Shown: positions 52,474-61,568 of the stretch, piece by piece
Numbering within the stretch: position 1 is the stretch's first letter
Layout of the letters: each line of letters opens with the position of its first letter
NCBI RefSeq assembly: GCF_050587365.1
Contig: NZ_JBOBFV010000002.1
Span: forward strand, 124,001-188,000
Direction: 5' to 3'
DNA: 64,000 bases
Source: Plantibacter auratus
GTDB taxonomy: Bacteria > Actinomycetota > Actinomycetes > Actinomycetales > Microbacteriaceae
Program-made: the position numbers and the translations under genes
The notes under the pieces: model-generated
What the model was told of the DNA's origin: nothing
Seen by the model: only the letters and a program-made list of their open reading frames with translations
Database searches by the model: none

Positions 52474-53535
52474 ATGACCTCACGACGCCGCTTCACCACC
52501 TCCCGCGCCGGGCGCGCGGCCATCGTCGCCGCGACCGCCGCCGCAGCGCTCCTCCTCAGCGGCTGCGTCGCGGGCGAGAACGCTCCTGCGGCCGGCGGCG
52601 ACAGCACCGCCGGCACCACCGAGGGCGGCACGCTCGACATCGACTTCGCGACCTACAACCCGCTCTCGCTCATCATCAAGGACCAGGGCTGGCTCGAGGA
52701 CGCACTCGACGACCAGGACATCACCGTCAACTGGGTCCAGTCGGCCGGCTCCAACAAGGCGAACGAGGCACTGCGGGCCGACGCGATCGACGTCGGGTCC
52801 ACCGCCGGCTCCGCCGCACTCCTGAACCGGGCGAACGGATCGGCCATCCAGGCGATCGACGTCTTCTCGCAGCCCGAGTGGTCGGCGATCGTCGTCGGCC
52901 AGGGCTCGACGATCACGGACGTCGCCGAGCTCAAGGGCAAGAAGGTCGCCGCGACGAAGGGCACCGACCCCTACTTCTTCCTCCTGCAGGCGCTGGAGGA
53001 GGCCGGCCTGTCCGCCTCGGACGTCACGATCGAGAACCTCCAGCACGCCGACGGCTGGGCTGCCCTGCAGAACGGTTCCGTCGACGCGTGGGCCGGTCTC
53101 GACCCGATCATGGCCGGCGCCGAGGAGGCGGGCGCGAAGCTCATCTACCGCAACGTCGACTTCAACAGCTACGGCATCCTGGCCGCGACCGAGTCCTTCA
53201 TCGACGAGCGTCCGGACGTCGCGCAGACCGTCGTGAACGCCTACGAGCACGCTCGTGAATGGGCTGCGTCGAACCCCGACGAGACGGCGCAGATCCTCGC
53301 GGACGCCGCGGGCCTCGACCTCGCCGTGGCGACGAAGGTGATCGCGGAGCGCTCGAACCTCGACGTCGACCCGGCCCCGGGCAAGGCGCAGGAGCAGGTC
53401 CTGTCGATCATCGGCCCGATCTTCGTGGAGTCCGGCGACGTGTCGTCGCAGGACAAGGTCGACGACGCCCTGGCCGACCTCTTCAACCCGAGCTTCGTGG
53501 ACGACGCGGACCCGTCCGCCATCGGCGCGAAGTAG
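52474..53535 (+). CDS. aliphatic-sulfonate/nitrate-type substrate-binding lipoprotein (SsuA-like)
   Basis: A 353-residue receptor. The signal peptide ends in lipobox LLSGC (Cys near residue 30). The family pattern follows: LDIDFATYNPLSLIIKDQGWLEDAL, NWVQSAGSNKANEALRADAIDVGSTAGSAAL, VAELKGKKVAATKGTDPYFFLLQALEEAGL and NGSVDAWAGLDPIMAGAE. It binds an alkanesulfonate or similar small anion outside the cell. No desulfonating monooxygenase gene is nearby. AAGGA precedes ATG 52474. Confidence 0.88.
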   Translation: MTSRRRFTTSRAGRAAIVAATAAAALLLSGCVAGENAPAAGGDSTAGTTEGGTLDIDFATYNPLSLIIKDQGWLEDALDDQDITVNWVQSAGSNKANEALRADAIDVGSTAGSAALLNRANGSAIQAIDVFSQPEWSAIVVGQGSTITDVAELKGKKVAATKGTDPYFFLLQALEEAGLSASDVTIENLQHADGWAALQNGSVDAWAGLDPIMAGAEEAGAKLIYRNVDFNSYGILAATESFIDERPDVAQTVVNAYEHAREWAASNPDETAQILADAAGLDLAVATKVIAERSNLDVDPAPGKAQEQVLSIIGPIFVESGDVSSQDKVDDALADLFNPSFVDDADPSAIGAK

Positions 53536-53555
53536 TCCGGCTCCTTCCCCACCTC

Positions 53556-53578
53556 GGTCCCTGAGCCTGTCGAAGGGC
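53556..53578 (+). repeat. dispersed 23-bp repeat, copy 7
   Basis: A full copy (core CCCTGAGCCTGTCGAAGGG) inside the importer operon, between the binding-protein stop and the permease start. It is the only copy within an apparent single-direction operon other than the two at 38.6 kb. Confidence 0.87.
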
Positions 53579-53604
53579 CCATGACCCCATCCCGAGAGGC
53601 TCCC

Positions 53605-54444
53605 GTGAGCGACCAACCCGGTCTCGGCACCACCGCAGCCGCGGGTGCCCAGGCGACCCAGTCCGGCCGCGACGCGCGCGCCGTCCTCGGGTCCCGCAGG
53701 ATCGTCGTCGTCCTCGGCGGCTTCCTCGTCCCCGTCGTCATCCTCGGGGCCTGGCAGCTCGTCACCGCGTTCAGCCTCGTCCCCGCCTCGCAACTCCCGG
53801 CACCCGCCGAGGTCTGGGCGGCCGGCGTGGATCTCGCGCAGCGCGGCTGGTTGCAGCAGGACGTGGCCATCTCGGTGCAGCGGGTCCTCGTCGGCTTCCT
53901 CATCGGCGCTGTCCTCGGCCTCGTCCTCGGCGCGGTCGTGGGGCTCTCGCGCCTCGGCGACATCCTGCTGTCGACGACCTTCGCGGCGATCCGTGCCGTC
54001 CCGTCGCTCGCGTGGGTCCCGCTGCTCATCCTCTGGCTGAAGATCGGTGAGGAGTCGAAGATCACGCTCATCGCGATCGGCGCGTTCTTCCCGGTGTACA
54101 CGACGGTCTCCGCCGCGCTCCGCCACGTGGACAAGCACCTGGTCGAGGCGGGCCGCGCCTTCGGGCTGAACGGTGTCGCGTTGTTCCGGACGGTGCAGCT
54201 GCCCGCCGTGACGCCCTCGGTCGTCTCCGGCCTCCGGCTCGCGCTGGCGCAGTCGTGGCTGTTCCTCGTGGCGGCGGAGCTCATCGCCTCGTCCATGGGA
54301 CTCGGGTTCCGCCTGGTGGACTCGCAGAACAACGGCCGGGTCGACCGCATCTTCTTCGTCATCATCGTGCTCGCGCTGCTCGGCGCGATCACCGACGCGC
54401 TCGTCGGTGTCCTCGACCGCTGGATCAAGCGCCGCTGGGGGTAG
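53605..54444 (+). CDS. ABC importer permease (SsuC-like)
   Basis: A 279-residue membrane protein with six helices and the binding-protein-dependent transport loop HLVEAGRAFGLNGVALFRTVQLPAVTPSVVSGLRLAL that docks on the ATPase. Start GTG 53605 is preferred, with GAGAGG 6 nt upstream. The ATG at 53581 directly abuts the dispersed repeat, whose GAAGGG could serve as a ribosome-binding site only at very short spacing. It completes the ATPase-receptor-permease operon. Confidence 0.85.
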   Translation: MSDQPGLGTTAAAGAQATQSGRDARAVLGSRRIVVVLGGFLVPVVILGAWQLVTAFSLVPASQLPAPAEVWAAGVDLAQRGWLQQDVAISVQRVLVGFLIGAVLGLVLGAVVGLSRLGDILLSTTFAAIRAVPSLAWVPLLILWLKIGEESKITLIAIGAFFPVYTTVSAALRHVDKHLVEAGRAFGLNGVALFRTVQLPAVTPSVVSGLRLALAQSWLFLVAAELIASSMGLGFRLVDSQNNGRVDRIFFVIIVLALLGAITDALVGVLDRWIKRRWG

Positions 54445-54604
54445 CGGCCCGCCGCGGTCGGCCGTGCAGTTCCCCAGCGCGAACGGCCGAATATTGCAGC
54501 GAAGTCGCTCCTGACGCAAGAAATCCGCACCCCCTCCGCCCCTACGCTCGAAGGAATCGTCACCCACCCCGGGCGACGCCTGCGCACGCGGAAGGAGGTT
54601 CACC

Positions 54605-56038
54605 ATGTCGAACGTCGCCACCACCCACACGAAGAGCATCGTCGGAGAGCCGGAGGTCGTCGAAGACGCCGCCGCACTCATCGGGCACCCGGCCTGGACG
54701 GACCTCAAGGCCGCCGCGACCGCGCTGCAGGCCGTCCAGGTGAAGGACGGCTCGATCCCCGAGGCGAGCGACCACGAGTCGGCGGCAGCGCACGTCGCCG
54801 CGATAGTCGCGAGCGTCCGCACCCTCGCTCCGAACTTCCCGCACGACGCCGAATACCTCGACGCGCTCGTCGCCGACTTCGACCGCTGGGAGCGCGACGG
54901 CTTCGGCGTCCCGGACTTCCTCGACTCGCTCGTCGCCTTCCACCCCGAGCGGCATCGCGTGGACGGCCTGGGACACCTCGTCGTGTTCCCGATGGTCACG
55001 CAGAACGGTTCGACCGACCGCCACATCGAGGCCGTGCTCGTCGAGGTCATCTGGCCCGAGTTCATCGCCGCGCTCGAGGCCGGCGACTACACGAACGCGC
55101 TCTTCGTGCCGATCCGCTTCCTCGACTTCACGCCGGGGTACGACACGAACTCGGCGGTCCTCTTCCCTGAGACGGTCGCGATGCGCGCGATCCCGGCGTT
55201 CACCTGGGGCGCGATCTTCCAGGACCGCGAGGCGGCCCGGTACCGTCGGGTGGTCCGAGCCGCTGCCGAGATCACCAAGCTCGATCTCCCGGCCGACGCC
55301 GCGTCCCTCCTGGACGACCAGCAGCTGGCCGAGGAGACCTTCGTGATGTGGGACCTCATCCACGACCGCACGCACATGCGCGGTGACCTCCCGTTCGACC
55401 CGTTCATGATCAAGCAGCGGATGCCGTTCTTCCTGTACTCCCTCGAGGAGCTGCGCTGCGACCTCACGGCGTTCCGCGAGTCGGTCCGGCTGGAGCGCAC
55501 GCTGACGACCCGCGCGGAGACCGAGACGCTCGACGCGGCCGACGTGGCGATCCTTGAGCACGCGAAGCTCGTCCAGTACGCGATCATCTTCGACCGCATC
55601 TTCCGGTTCGCCATCACCGGCTCGCGCGTCCGGAACTACGACGGCGTCGGCGGCCAGCTGCTGTTCGCGTGGATGCACCAGCACGGCGTGCTGCACTGGA
55701 CCGACACCAGGCTCACGATCGACTGGGACGAGGTCCCCGACGTGGTCGTGCGGCTCGGTGAGAGCATCGACGAGCTGTACTGGCGATCGATCGACCGTCC
55801 GAAGACCGCGCACTGGCTCGCCGCGTACGAGCTCGTCCGGACGACGCTGACGCCGCACCCCGCGTCGCAGTGGGCGCGTGGGCTGTCCGACGAGATCCTG
55901 AGCGGACCGCCGCGCGGACTCACCGACGCGGTCCTCGACGACGAGTTCCCCCTGTCGATGTTCTACGAGGCGCTGGGCAAGAAGATGGCGGACGTCATCA
56001 CGTCGACCGCAGGGATCACGGGGCGATCCGCGGCCTGA
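54605..56038 (+). CDS. DUF6421 family protein
   Basis: A 477-residue protein of an uncharacterised, mainly actinobacterial family. A notable conserved-looking stretch is WDLIHDRTHMRGDLPFDPFMIKQRMPFFLYSLEELRCDL. Its HDRTHxRGD motif could be a metal or catalytic site. It has no signal peptide or membrane segment, so it is cytoplasmic. AAGGAGG lies 6 nt before ATG 54605, giving a strong translation start. It follows the importer operon after 160 bp and is closed by a clear terminator, so it may be monocistronic. Confidence 0.75.
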   Translation: MSNVATTHTKSIVGEPEVVEDAAALIGHPAWTDLKAAATALQAVQVKDGSIPEASDHESAAAHVAAIVASVRTLAPNFPHDAEYLDALVADFDRWERDGFGVPDFLDSLVAFHPERHRVDGLGHLVVFPMVTQNGSTDRHIEAVLVEVIWPEFIAALEAGDYTNALFVPIRFLDFTPGYDTNSAVLFPETVAMRAIPAFTWGAIFQDREAARYRRVVRAAAEITKLDLPADAASLLDDQQLAEETFVMWDLIHDRTHMRGDLPFDPFMIKQRMPFFLYSLEELRCDLTAFRESVRLERTLTTRAETETLDAADVAILEHAKLVQYAIIFDRIFRFAITGSRVRNYDGVGGQLLFAWMHQHGVLHWTDTRLTIDWDEVPDVVVRLGESIDELYWRSIDRPKTAHWLAAYELVRTTLTPHPASQWARGLSDEILSGPPRGLTDAVLDDEFPLSMFYEALGKKMADVITSTAGITGRSAA

Positions 56039-56054
56039 CCCGACCGTGCCGCGG

Positions 56055-56098
56055 AGGAGCCCGGAGCAGCACTCTCCTGAGTGCCGCTCCGGGCTCCT
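56055..56098 (+). terminator. terminator hairpin after DUF6421
   Basis: A 13-bp stem pairs 56055-56067 with 56086-56098. A 5-bp inner arm (GCACT/AGTGC) extends it and leaves a 6-nt loop. It is 17 bases after the stop. Confidence 0.85.
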
Positions 56099-56172
56099 GT
56101 CCGGGTGCCGGACCGCCGCGCTCCGTCGCTCGACGGATGTCCCCGGCGGGGCGTCGCGCTAGCGTGGACGGC

Positions 56173-57576
56173 ATGAGCGAGCCCGCCGTCGACCAGCAGG
56201 AGGACCGCCCGGTCGACCCCTACGACGCCGAGTGGCGGCGTCCGGCCGCGACGCCGTCGGAACAGCGATCCGACATCATCCTCGCCATCGCGCTCGGCGT
56301 CGGCACCCTCCTCAGCCTCACGCTGTACACGATCGCCGGGTTCTACCCCGAGCCCGCACCGATGTGGGCGTCCGTCCTCTGGGCGATCGGCATCACCGCG
56401 CCACTCGCGTTCCGTCGCCGCTTCCCGTGCTCCGTATCGATCGTCGTCGCCGTCATGTTCATCGTGGGCGGCACGGTGCTCGTACCCGAGGTCCTCTTCA
56501 CGAACATCGCCCTGTTCCTCGCGATCTACACGGTCGGTGCATGGGTTCCGAACCGACGGCGCGCTGCGCTCGTCCGCGTGCTCATCATCGTCGCCATGTT
56601 CGTCTGGCTGCTCGTCTCCATGTTCATCCAGGCGACCGACCCCGACGCCTTGCCCAGCCTCTCCCGGGTGGGGCTCTTCTCGCCCCTCGTGGCGTTCATC
56701 CTCATCCAGATCCTGACGAACATCCTCTACTTCGGAGCCGCGTACTTCTTCGGCGAGCGCGTGTACCAGTCCTCCCGGGAGCGAGCGGCGCTCGAGCAGC
56801 GCACGGCCGAGCTCGAGGCGGAGCGCGCCCGGTCCGCCCGGCAGGCGGTCGCCCTCGAGCGGGTGCGGATCGCGCGCGAGCTGCACGACGTCGTCGCCCA
56901 CCACGTCTCGGTCATGGGCGTCCAGGCCGGTGCCGCGCGCACCGTGCTCGATGCGGACCCGGCCGCCGCGCGGGATGCACTCACGAACGTCGAGCTCGGC
57001 GCACGGAGCGCGATCGACGAGCTGCGCAAGATGCTCGGCACCCTCCGCGCACACGGCGAACCGACCGACGAGGAGAGCAGCCCGTCGACCGTCGGCGTCG
57101 GCCAGTTGGGTCGGCTCGCCGACGAGTCGACGGCGAACGGGCTGCCGACGAGGTTCGAACTCGTGGGGACACCGGTCGCGATCCCGGCCGTCGTCTCGTT
57201 CAACCTGTACCGGATCGCGCAGGAGGCGCTCACGAACGCCCGCAAGTACGGCGGTACCACGGCGACGGCCGAACTCAGGCTCCGCTATCTGGACGACGCG
57301 GTCGAACTCGAGGTCACGAACACGGGGACCGTCCCGACGGTGGCCCGACGCGGCGGGCTCGGGCTCATCGGGATGCGGGAGCGCGTGGCGTCGTCCGGCG
57401 GCGTCCTCGAGGTCGGGGCACGCGCCCGCGGCGGCTTCCTCGTGCGGGCCGCCATCCCGCTCGGCCGGCCGGGCGACCAGGCGATGGAGCCCGTCGCCGC
57501 GTCCATCGCCGACGCCCGCCTCGCCTCCGCCGCCGCAGGACGACCCCAGACCACCACCACGAAGGACCAGGCATGA
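56173..57576 (+). CDS. sensor histidine kinase, NarL/DesK type (HisKA_3)
   Basis: A 467-residue kinase. About six transmembrane segments occupy residues 33-195, followed by a coiled linker (SSRERAALEQRTAELEAERARSARQ). The dimerisation/phosphorylation motif VRIARELHDVVAHHVS has phosphoacceptor H238. The HATPase domain has NLYRIAQEALTNARKYG (N box) and GGLGLIGMRERV (G box). The C-terminal 30 residues are low complexity. ATG 56173 has TAGCGT seven bases upstream, a leaderless start. It overlaps the response-regulator gene by 4 nt. The stimulus is unknown. Confidence 0.92.
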   Translation: MSEPAVDQQEDRPVDPYDAEWRRPAATPSEQRSDIILAIALGVGTLLSLTLYTIAGFYPEPAPMWASVLWAIGITAPLAFRRRFPCSVSIVVAVMFIVGGTVLVPEVLFTNIALFLAIYTVGAWVPNRRRAALVRVLIIVAMFVWLLVSMFIQATDPDALPSLSRVGLFSPLVAFILIQILTNILYFGAAYFFGERVYQSSRERAALEQRTAELEAERARSARQAVALERVRIARELHDVVAHHVSVMGVQAGAARTVLDADPAAARDALTNVELGARSAIDELRKMLGTLRAHGEPTDEESSPSTVGVGQLGRLADESTANGLPTRFELVGTPVAIPAVVSFNLYRIAQEALTNARKYGGTTATAELRLRYLDDAVELEVTNTGTVPTVARRGGLGLIGMRERVASSGGVLEVGARARGGFLVRAAIPLGRPGDQAMEPVAASIADARLASAAAGRPQTTTTKDQA

Positions 57577-58280
57577 CCGAGCAGCCCACCCGCATCCTCC
57601 TCGTCGACGACCAGGAGCTGCTGCGTGCGGGCTTCCGCATCATCCTGGGCTCACAGCCCGGGATCGAGATCGTCGGTGAGGCGTCGGACGGTGCCGAGGC
57701 CGTCGCGCTCGCGACGACGCTCGCGCCGGACGTGATCTGCATGGACGTCCAAATGCCGGGCATGGACGGCCTCGAGGCCACCCGTCGAATCGTCGCGGAT
57801 CCGGACACCAACGCCGCCGTCCTCATCCTCACCACCTTCGACCGCGACGACTACCTGGCCGAGGCGCTCCGTGCCGGCGCGAGCGGGTTCCTCCTGAAGA
57901 ACTCCTCGCCGGAGGAACTCGTCGCGGCGGTCTCGGTGATCGCGGGCGGGGAGGCGCTCCTCTCCCCGGCGGTCACGCGCCGGGTCATCGAGGGGTTCAC
58001 TCGTCAGAGCCCCGTCGTCGAGGACGCCGCGCTGGACCCCGCCGTCCCGGCCGGGCCGACGACCGGCGCCGACTATGAGCAGCTGACGGAGCGCGAGCGC
58101 GAGGTCCTGCAGCTGGTCGCCCAGGGCCTGTCCAACCAGGAGATCGCGACCACGCTCTTCGTCGGCGAGGCGACCGTGAAGTCGCACGTCTCGAAGGTGC
58201 TGCAGAAGCTCGCCCTCCGTGATCGCATCCAGGCGGTCATCTACACCTATGAGCACGGGCTGGCGTCGCCGCGCAGCTGA
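57573..58280 (+). CDS. NarL/LuxR-family response regulator
   Basis: A 235-residue regulator. The receiver domain (1-125) has acidic D12/D13, phosphoacceptor D58 (ICMDVQMPG), T in LILTTFD and K in FLLKNSS. A linker leads to a LuxR-type HTH (about 172-230: LTEREREVLQLVAQGLSNQEIATTLFVGEATVKSHVSKVLQKL). It is the cognate partner of the kinase encoded just upstream, with ATGA overlap. Downstream ABC-2 exporter genes are possible targets (inference). Confidence 0.95.
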   Translation: MTEQPTRILLVDDQELLRAGFRIILGSQPGIEIVGEASDGAEAVALATTLAPDVICMDVQMPGMDGLEATRRIVADPDTNAAVLILTTFDRDDYLAEALRAGASGFLLKNSSPEELVAAVSVIAGGEALLSPAVTRRVIEGFTRQSPVVEDAALDPAVPAGPTTGADYEQLTEREREVLQLVAQGLSNQEIATTLFVGEATVKSHVSKVLQKLALRDRIQAVIYTYEHGLASPRS

Positions 58281-58334
58281 GGGTTCGCTCCGTCTCCGCG
58301 CAACCCCGTCGGTCGGTCGGATGCGAGGAGTAGC

Positions 58335-59348
58335 GTGACGACCATGGAATTTCGATACCTCGGCAACAGCGGACTCAAGATCTCAGAGATCATCTTCGGC
58401 AACTGGCTGACCCACGCCTCGCAGGTGGAGAACGACGTCGCCACGGCGAGCGTTCGCGCCGCCCTCGACGCGGGCATCACCACCTTCGACACGGCCGACG
58501 CCTACGCGAACACGGCGGCTGAGCAGGTGCTCGGCGACGCCCTCAAGGACGAACGACGCGCGAGCCTGGAGATCTTCACGAAGGTCTACTGGCCCACCGG
58601 CCCGAAGGGGCACAACGACGTCGGGCTGTCGCGCAAGCACATCATGGAGTCGATCGACGGTTCACTCACGCGTCTCGGTACCGACTACGTCGACCTGTAC
58701 CAGGCCCACCGCTACGACAGCGAGACGCCCCTCGAGGAGACGATGCAGGCCTTCGCCGACGTCGTCCGGGCGGGCAAGGCGCTCTACATCGGCGTGAGCG
58801 AGTGGAACGCCGAGCAGCTGCGCGCCGGCCACGCCCTGTCCAAGGAGCTGGGCTTCCAGCTCATCTCGAACCAGCCGCAGTATTCGATGCTGTGGCGGGT
58901 CATCGAGGAGGAGGTCGTCCCGACCTCGCGCGAACTCGGCATCTCACAGATCGTCTGGTCGCCGGTGGCGCAGGGCGTCCTCAGCGGCAAGTACCTGCCG
59001 GGCGCAGAGCTCCCGCAGGGCAGCCGGGCCACCGACGAGAAGGGCGGCGCCGACACCATCAAGCGCTTCCTCGACGACGAGGTGCTGACGGCCGTCCAGC
59101 AGCTGAAGCCCATCGCCGACGAGCTCGACCTCACCATGGCGCAGCTGGCGCTCGCCTGGGTGCTGCACAACGACAACATCGCCGGTGCGATCGTCGGGGC
59201 CTCGCGTCCCGAGCAGGTCACCGCGAACGCCGCCGCGGCCGGTGTGAAGCTCGACGACGCGGTCATCGCCCGCATCGACGAGGCCGTCGGCTCCGTCGCC
59301 GAGACCGACCCCTCGAAGACGGTCTCCCCGGAGTCCCGCCCCGCCTGA
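58335..59348 (+). CDS. aldo/keto reductase (potassium-channel beta-subunit-like)
   Basis: A 337-residue NADPH-dependent reductase. It opens MEFRYLGNSGLKISEIIFG, then ITTFDTADAYANTAAEQVLG (catalytic D and Y), FTKVYWP (K), YQAHRYD (H), and the cofactor region NQPQYSML, SPVAQGVLSGKY and GASRPEQV. The set resembles the Kv-beta/YghZ branch. Start GTG 58335 has GAGGAG 6 nt upstream; ATG 58344 is an alternative. It is a single gene between the two-component system and the ABC exporter. The substrate is unknown. Confidence 0.92.
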   Translation: MTTMEFRYLGNSGLKISEIIFGNWLTHASQVENDVATASVRAALDAGITTFDTADAYANTAAEQVLGDALKDERRASLEIFTKVYWPTGPKGHNDVGLSRKHIMESIDGSLTRLGTDYVDLYQAHRYDSETPLEETMQAFADVVRAGKALYIGVSEWNAEQLRAGHALSKELGFQLISNQPQYSMLWRVIEEEVVPTSRELGISQIVWSPVAQGVLSGKYLPGAELPQGSRATDEKGGADTIKRFLDDEVLTAVQQLKPIADELDLTMAQLALAWVLHNDNIAGAIVGASRPEQVTANAAAAGVKLDDAVIARIDEAVGSVAETDPSKTVSPESRPA

Positions 59349-59367
59349 TCCAGCGCTCGGCTGGTCC

Positions 59368-59415
59368 ACGACGCCCGGTATCCCCCACTCGACGGAGAAG
59401 GGGACCGGGCGTCGT
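59368..59415 (+). terminator. terminator hairpin after the aldo/keto reductase
   Basis: A 12-bp perfect stem pairs 59368-59379 with 59404-59415. A short TCCCC/GGGGA inner arm extends it. It is 20 bases after the stop. Confidence 0.8.
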
Positions 59416-59535
59416 CGCGTCAACCCGTCCTACGGCGGATGCCGGTGGCACACCACGCCGCGTAGCGTGATCGCCATACCGGGAGAACCCGACGCAGGAC
59501 ACTCGGTCCAGCACGCAGATCACAGGAGGCGGCCG

Positions 59536-60420
59536 ATGCTCGAACTCAGCCACATCGACAAGTCGTACGGCGAGCGGAAGGTGCTCGACGACGTCAGCTT
59601 CCAGGTCGCGCCCGGCCGCATGACCGGGTTCGTCGGCGGGAACGGCGCCGGCAAGACGACGACGATGCGCATCCTGCTCGGTGTCCTCGCCGCGAACGCC
59701 GGAACCGTCACCCTCGATGGCACCCCGCTCACCCCGGAGGACCGCCGCCGGTTCGGCTACATGCCGGAGGAGCGCGGCCTCTACCCGAAGATGCGGGTCG
59801 AGGAACAGCTCGTCTACCTGGCCCGCCTCCACGGGTTCACGACCCACGCCGCCAAGCGCAACGCCGGCGAGCTGCTCGAGCGTCTCGGCCTCGGCGAGCG
59901 CCGGAACGACGCCCTCGAGAGCCTGTCGCTCGGCAACCAGCAGCGGGCGCAGATCGCCGCGGCGCTCGTGCACGACCCCGACGTCCTCGTCCTCGACGAG
60001 CCGTTCTCGGGCCTCGACCCGATGGCCGTCGACGTGGTCGTCGGCGTGCTCAGCGAGTTCGCCGCAGGCGGCTCGCCCGTCCTGTTCTCCAGTCACCAGC
60101 TCGACATCGTGGAACGCCTCTGCGACGACCTCGTGATCATCGCCGGTGGCAGGATCCGCGCCTCCGGCTCGCGCGAGTCCCTCCGCGAAGCCCACGCCGG
60201 CAACCGCTACGAGCTGCTCACCGCGGCCGACACCGGCTGGCTGCGCGAGCGTGCGGGGATCTCCGTCGTCGACTTCGACGGTGGCTACGCCCTCTTCGAC
60301 GCCGACGACGCCCAGGCGGCGCAGGCCGTGCTCCGTGAGGCGCTGACCCACGGTGACGTCACGAGCTTCGCCCCCCTCCGCCCCACCCTCGCCCAGATCT
60401 TCAAGGAGGTCATCCAGTGA
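59536..60420 (+). CDS. ABC-2 exporter ATP-binding protein (NatA-like)
   Basis: A 294-residue ATPase. Walker A GGNGAGKTT is at 34-42, the signature is LSLGNQQR (seen in NatA-type ATPases), Walker B LVLDEPFSGLDP, H-loop SSHQLD. The last 80 residues form a DUF4162-like C-terminal domain. AGGAGG sits 6 nt before ATG 59536. It pairs with the permease encoded next, with GTGA overlap. Members export sodium, drugs or lipids; the substrate is not evident. Confidence 0.9.
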   Translation: MLELSHIDKSYGERKVLDDVSFQVAPGRMTGFVGGNGAGKTTTMRILLGVLAANAGTVTLDGTPLTPEDRRRFGYMPEERGLYPKMRVEEQLVYLARLHGFTTHAAKRNAGELLERLGLGERRNDALESLSLGNQQRAQIAAALVHDPDVLVLDEPFSGLDPMAVDVVVGVLSEFAAGGSPVLFSSHQLDIVERLCDDLVIIAGGRIRASGSRESLREAHAGNRYELLTAADTGWLRERAGISVVDFDGGYALFDADDAQAAQAVLREALTHGDVTSFAPLRPTLAQIFKEVIQ

Positions 60421-61568
60421 CCACGGCAACCGAGTCCCCGATCCAGCCCGCCGGTCGTCGTCGCTCCGGCCCGGCCTCCCCAAGCCTCGTGCAGAGCATC
60501 GGTCTCGTCGCCGAGCGCGAAGTCAAGATGCGTCTGCGGAGCAAGACGTTCCTCATCTCGACTGGCATCCTGCTCCTCGTGATCCTCGCCGGCATCGTCG
60601 TCGGTGGGTTCCTCGCGAAGAACACCGCCTCGGAGACCACGAAGGTCGCGGTCGTCGGGAACGCGGGTGCGGGACTCGTCGACGGCAAGACCTTCGACGT
60701 GACCGAGGCGGCCGACGTCGCCGCCGCTGAAGCCCTGGTGAAGTCGGGTGACGTCGAAGCGGCGATCGCACCGGCCACCGACGACAACCCCACCGGCGTC
60801 CAGGTCATCTTCGACTCCGAGGCCTCCAACACGCTCATCATGCAACTGAGCGCGCAGCCGCAGGTCACCATCCTCGATCCCGACGCCGACGCCTCCGCGG
60901 GCTTCCTGCTCTACATCGTGTCGCTCGGGTTCGGTCTCGTGTTCTTCGTCTCCGCCACCACCTTCGGGGCGTCGATCGCGCAGAGCGTCGTCGAGGAGAA
61001 GCAGACCCGCGTCGTCGAGATCCTCATGTCCGCCATCCCCGTGAAGGCGCTCCTCGCAGGCAAGGTGCTCGGCAACAGCATCCTGGCGTTCGGGCAGATC
61101 CTGGCGATCGCGGCGCTGTCGGTGATCGGGCTGACCGTGACGGGCCAGACGGAGCTGCTCGCCGGACTCGGGACCCCGGTCCTCTGGTTCGTGGTCTTCT
61201 TCGTGCTCGGCTTCATCCTGCTGGCCGCGCTGTTCGCCGCTGCCGGATCGCTGGTCTCACGTCAAGAGGACATCGGTTCCACGACGACCCCGATTACGAT
61301 GCTGATCATGATCCCGTACTTCGCCGTCATCTTCTTCAACGACAACCCGGTGGTGATGACGATCATGTCCTACGTGCCGTTCTCGGCAGCCGTGGGCATG
61401 CCCGTCCGCCTCTTCGTCGGCTCGGCGCAGTGGTGGGAGCCGATCCTGTCCCTGCTGATCCTCGCGATCACCGCGGCGCTCGTCATCCTCGTCGGCTCGC
61501 GGATCTACGAGAACTCGCTGCTGAAAATGGGTGGCCGGGTCAAACTCTCGGAAGCGCTCAAGGCATGA
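60417..61568 (+). CDS. ABC-2 exporter permease (NatB-like)
   Basis: A 383-residue permease. One membrane segment near residue 50 is followed by a large outside domain of about 120 residues (GLVDGKTFDVTEAADVAAAE...). Five to six C-terminal segments contain VVEEKQTRVVEILMSAIPVKALLAGKVLG, the hallmark of the NatB/ABC-2 group. GTG 60417 overlaps the ATPase stop. It acts with the ATPase encoded at 59536, and its stop overlaps the acidic-protein gene. Confidence 0.9.
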   Translation: MTTATESPIQPAGRRRSGPASPSLVQSIGLVAEREVKMRLRSKTFLISTGILLLVILAGIVVGGFLAKNTASETTKVAVVGNAGAGLVDGKTFDVTEAADVAAAEALVKSGDVEAAIAPATDDNPTGVQVIFDSEASNTLIMQLSAQPQVTILDPDADASAGFLLYIVSLGFGLVFFVSATTFGASIAQSVVEEKQTRVVEILMSAIPVKALLAGKVLGNSILAFGQILAIAALSVIGLTVTGQTELLAGLGTPVLWFVVFFVLGFILLAALFAAAGSLVSRQEDIGSTTTPITMLIMIPYFAVIFFNDNPVVMTIMSYVPFSAAVGMPVRLFVGSAQWWEPILSLLILAITAALVILVGSRIYENSLLKMGGRVKLSEALKA

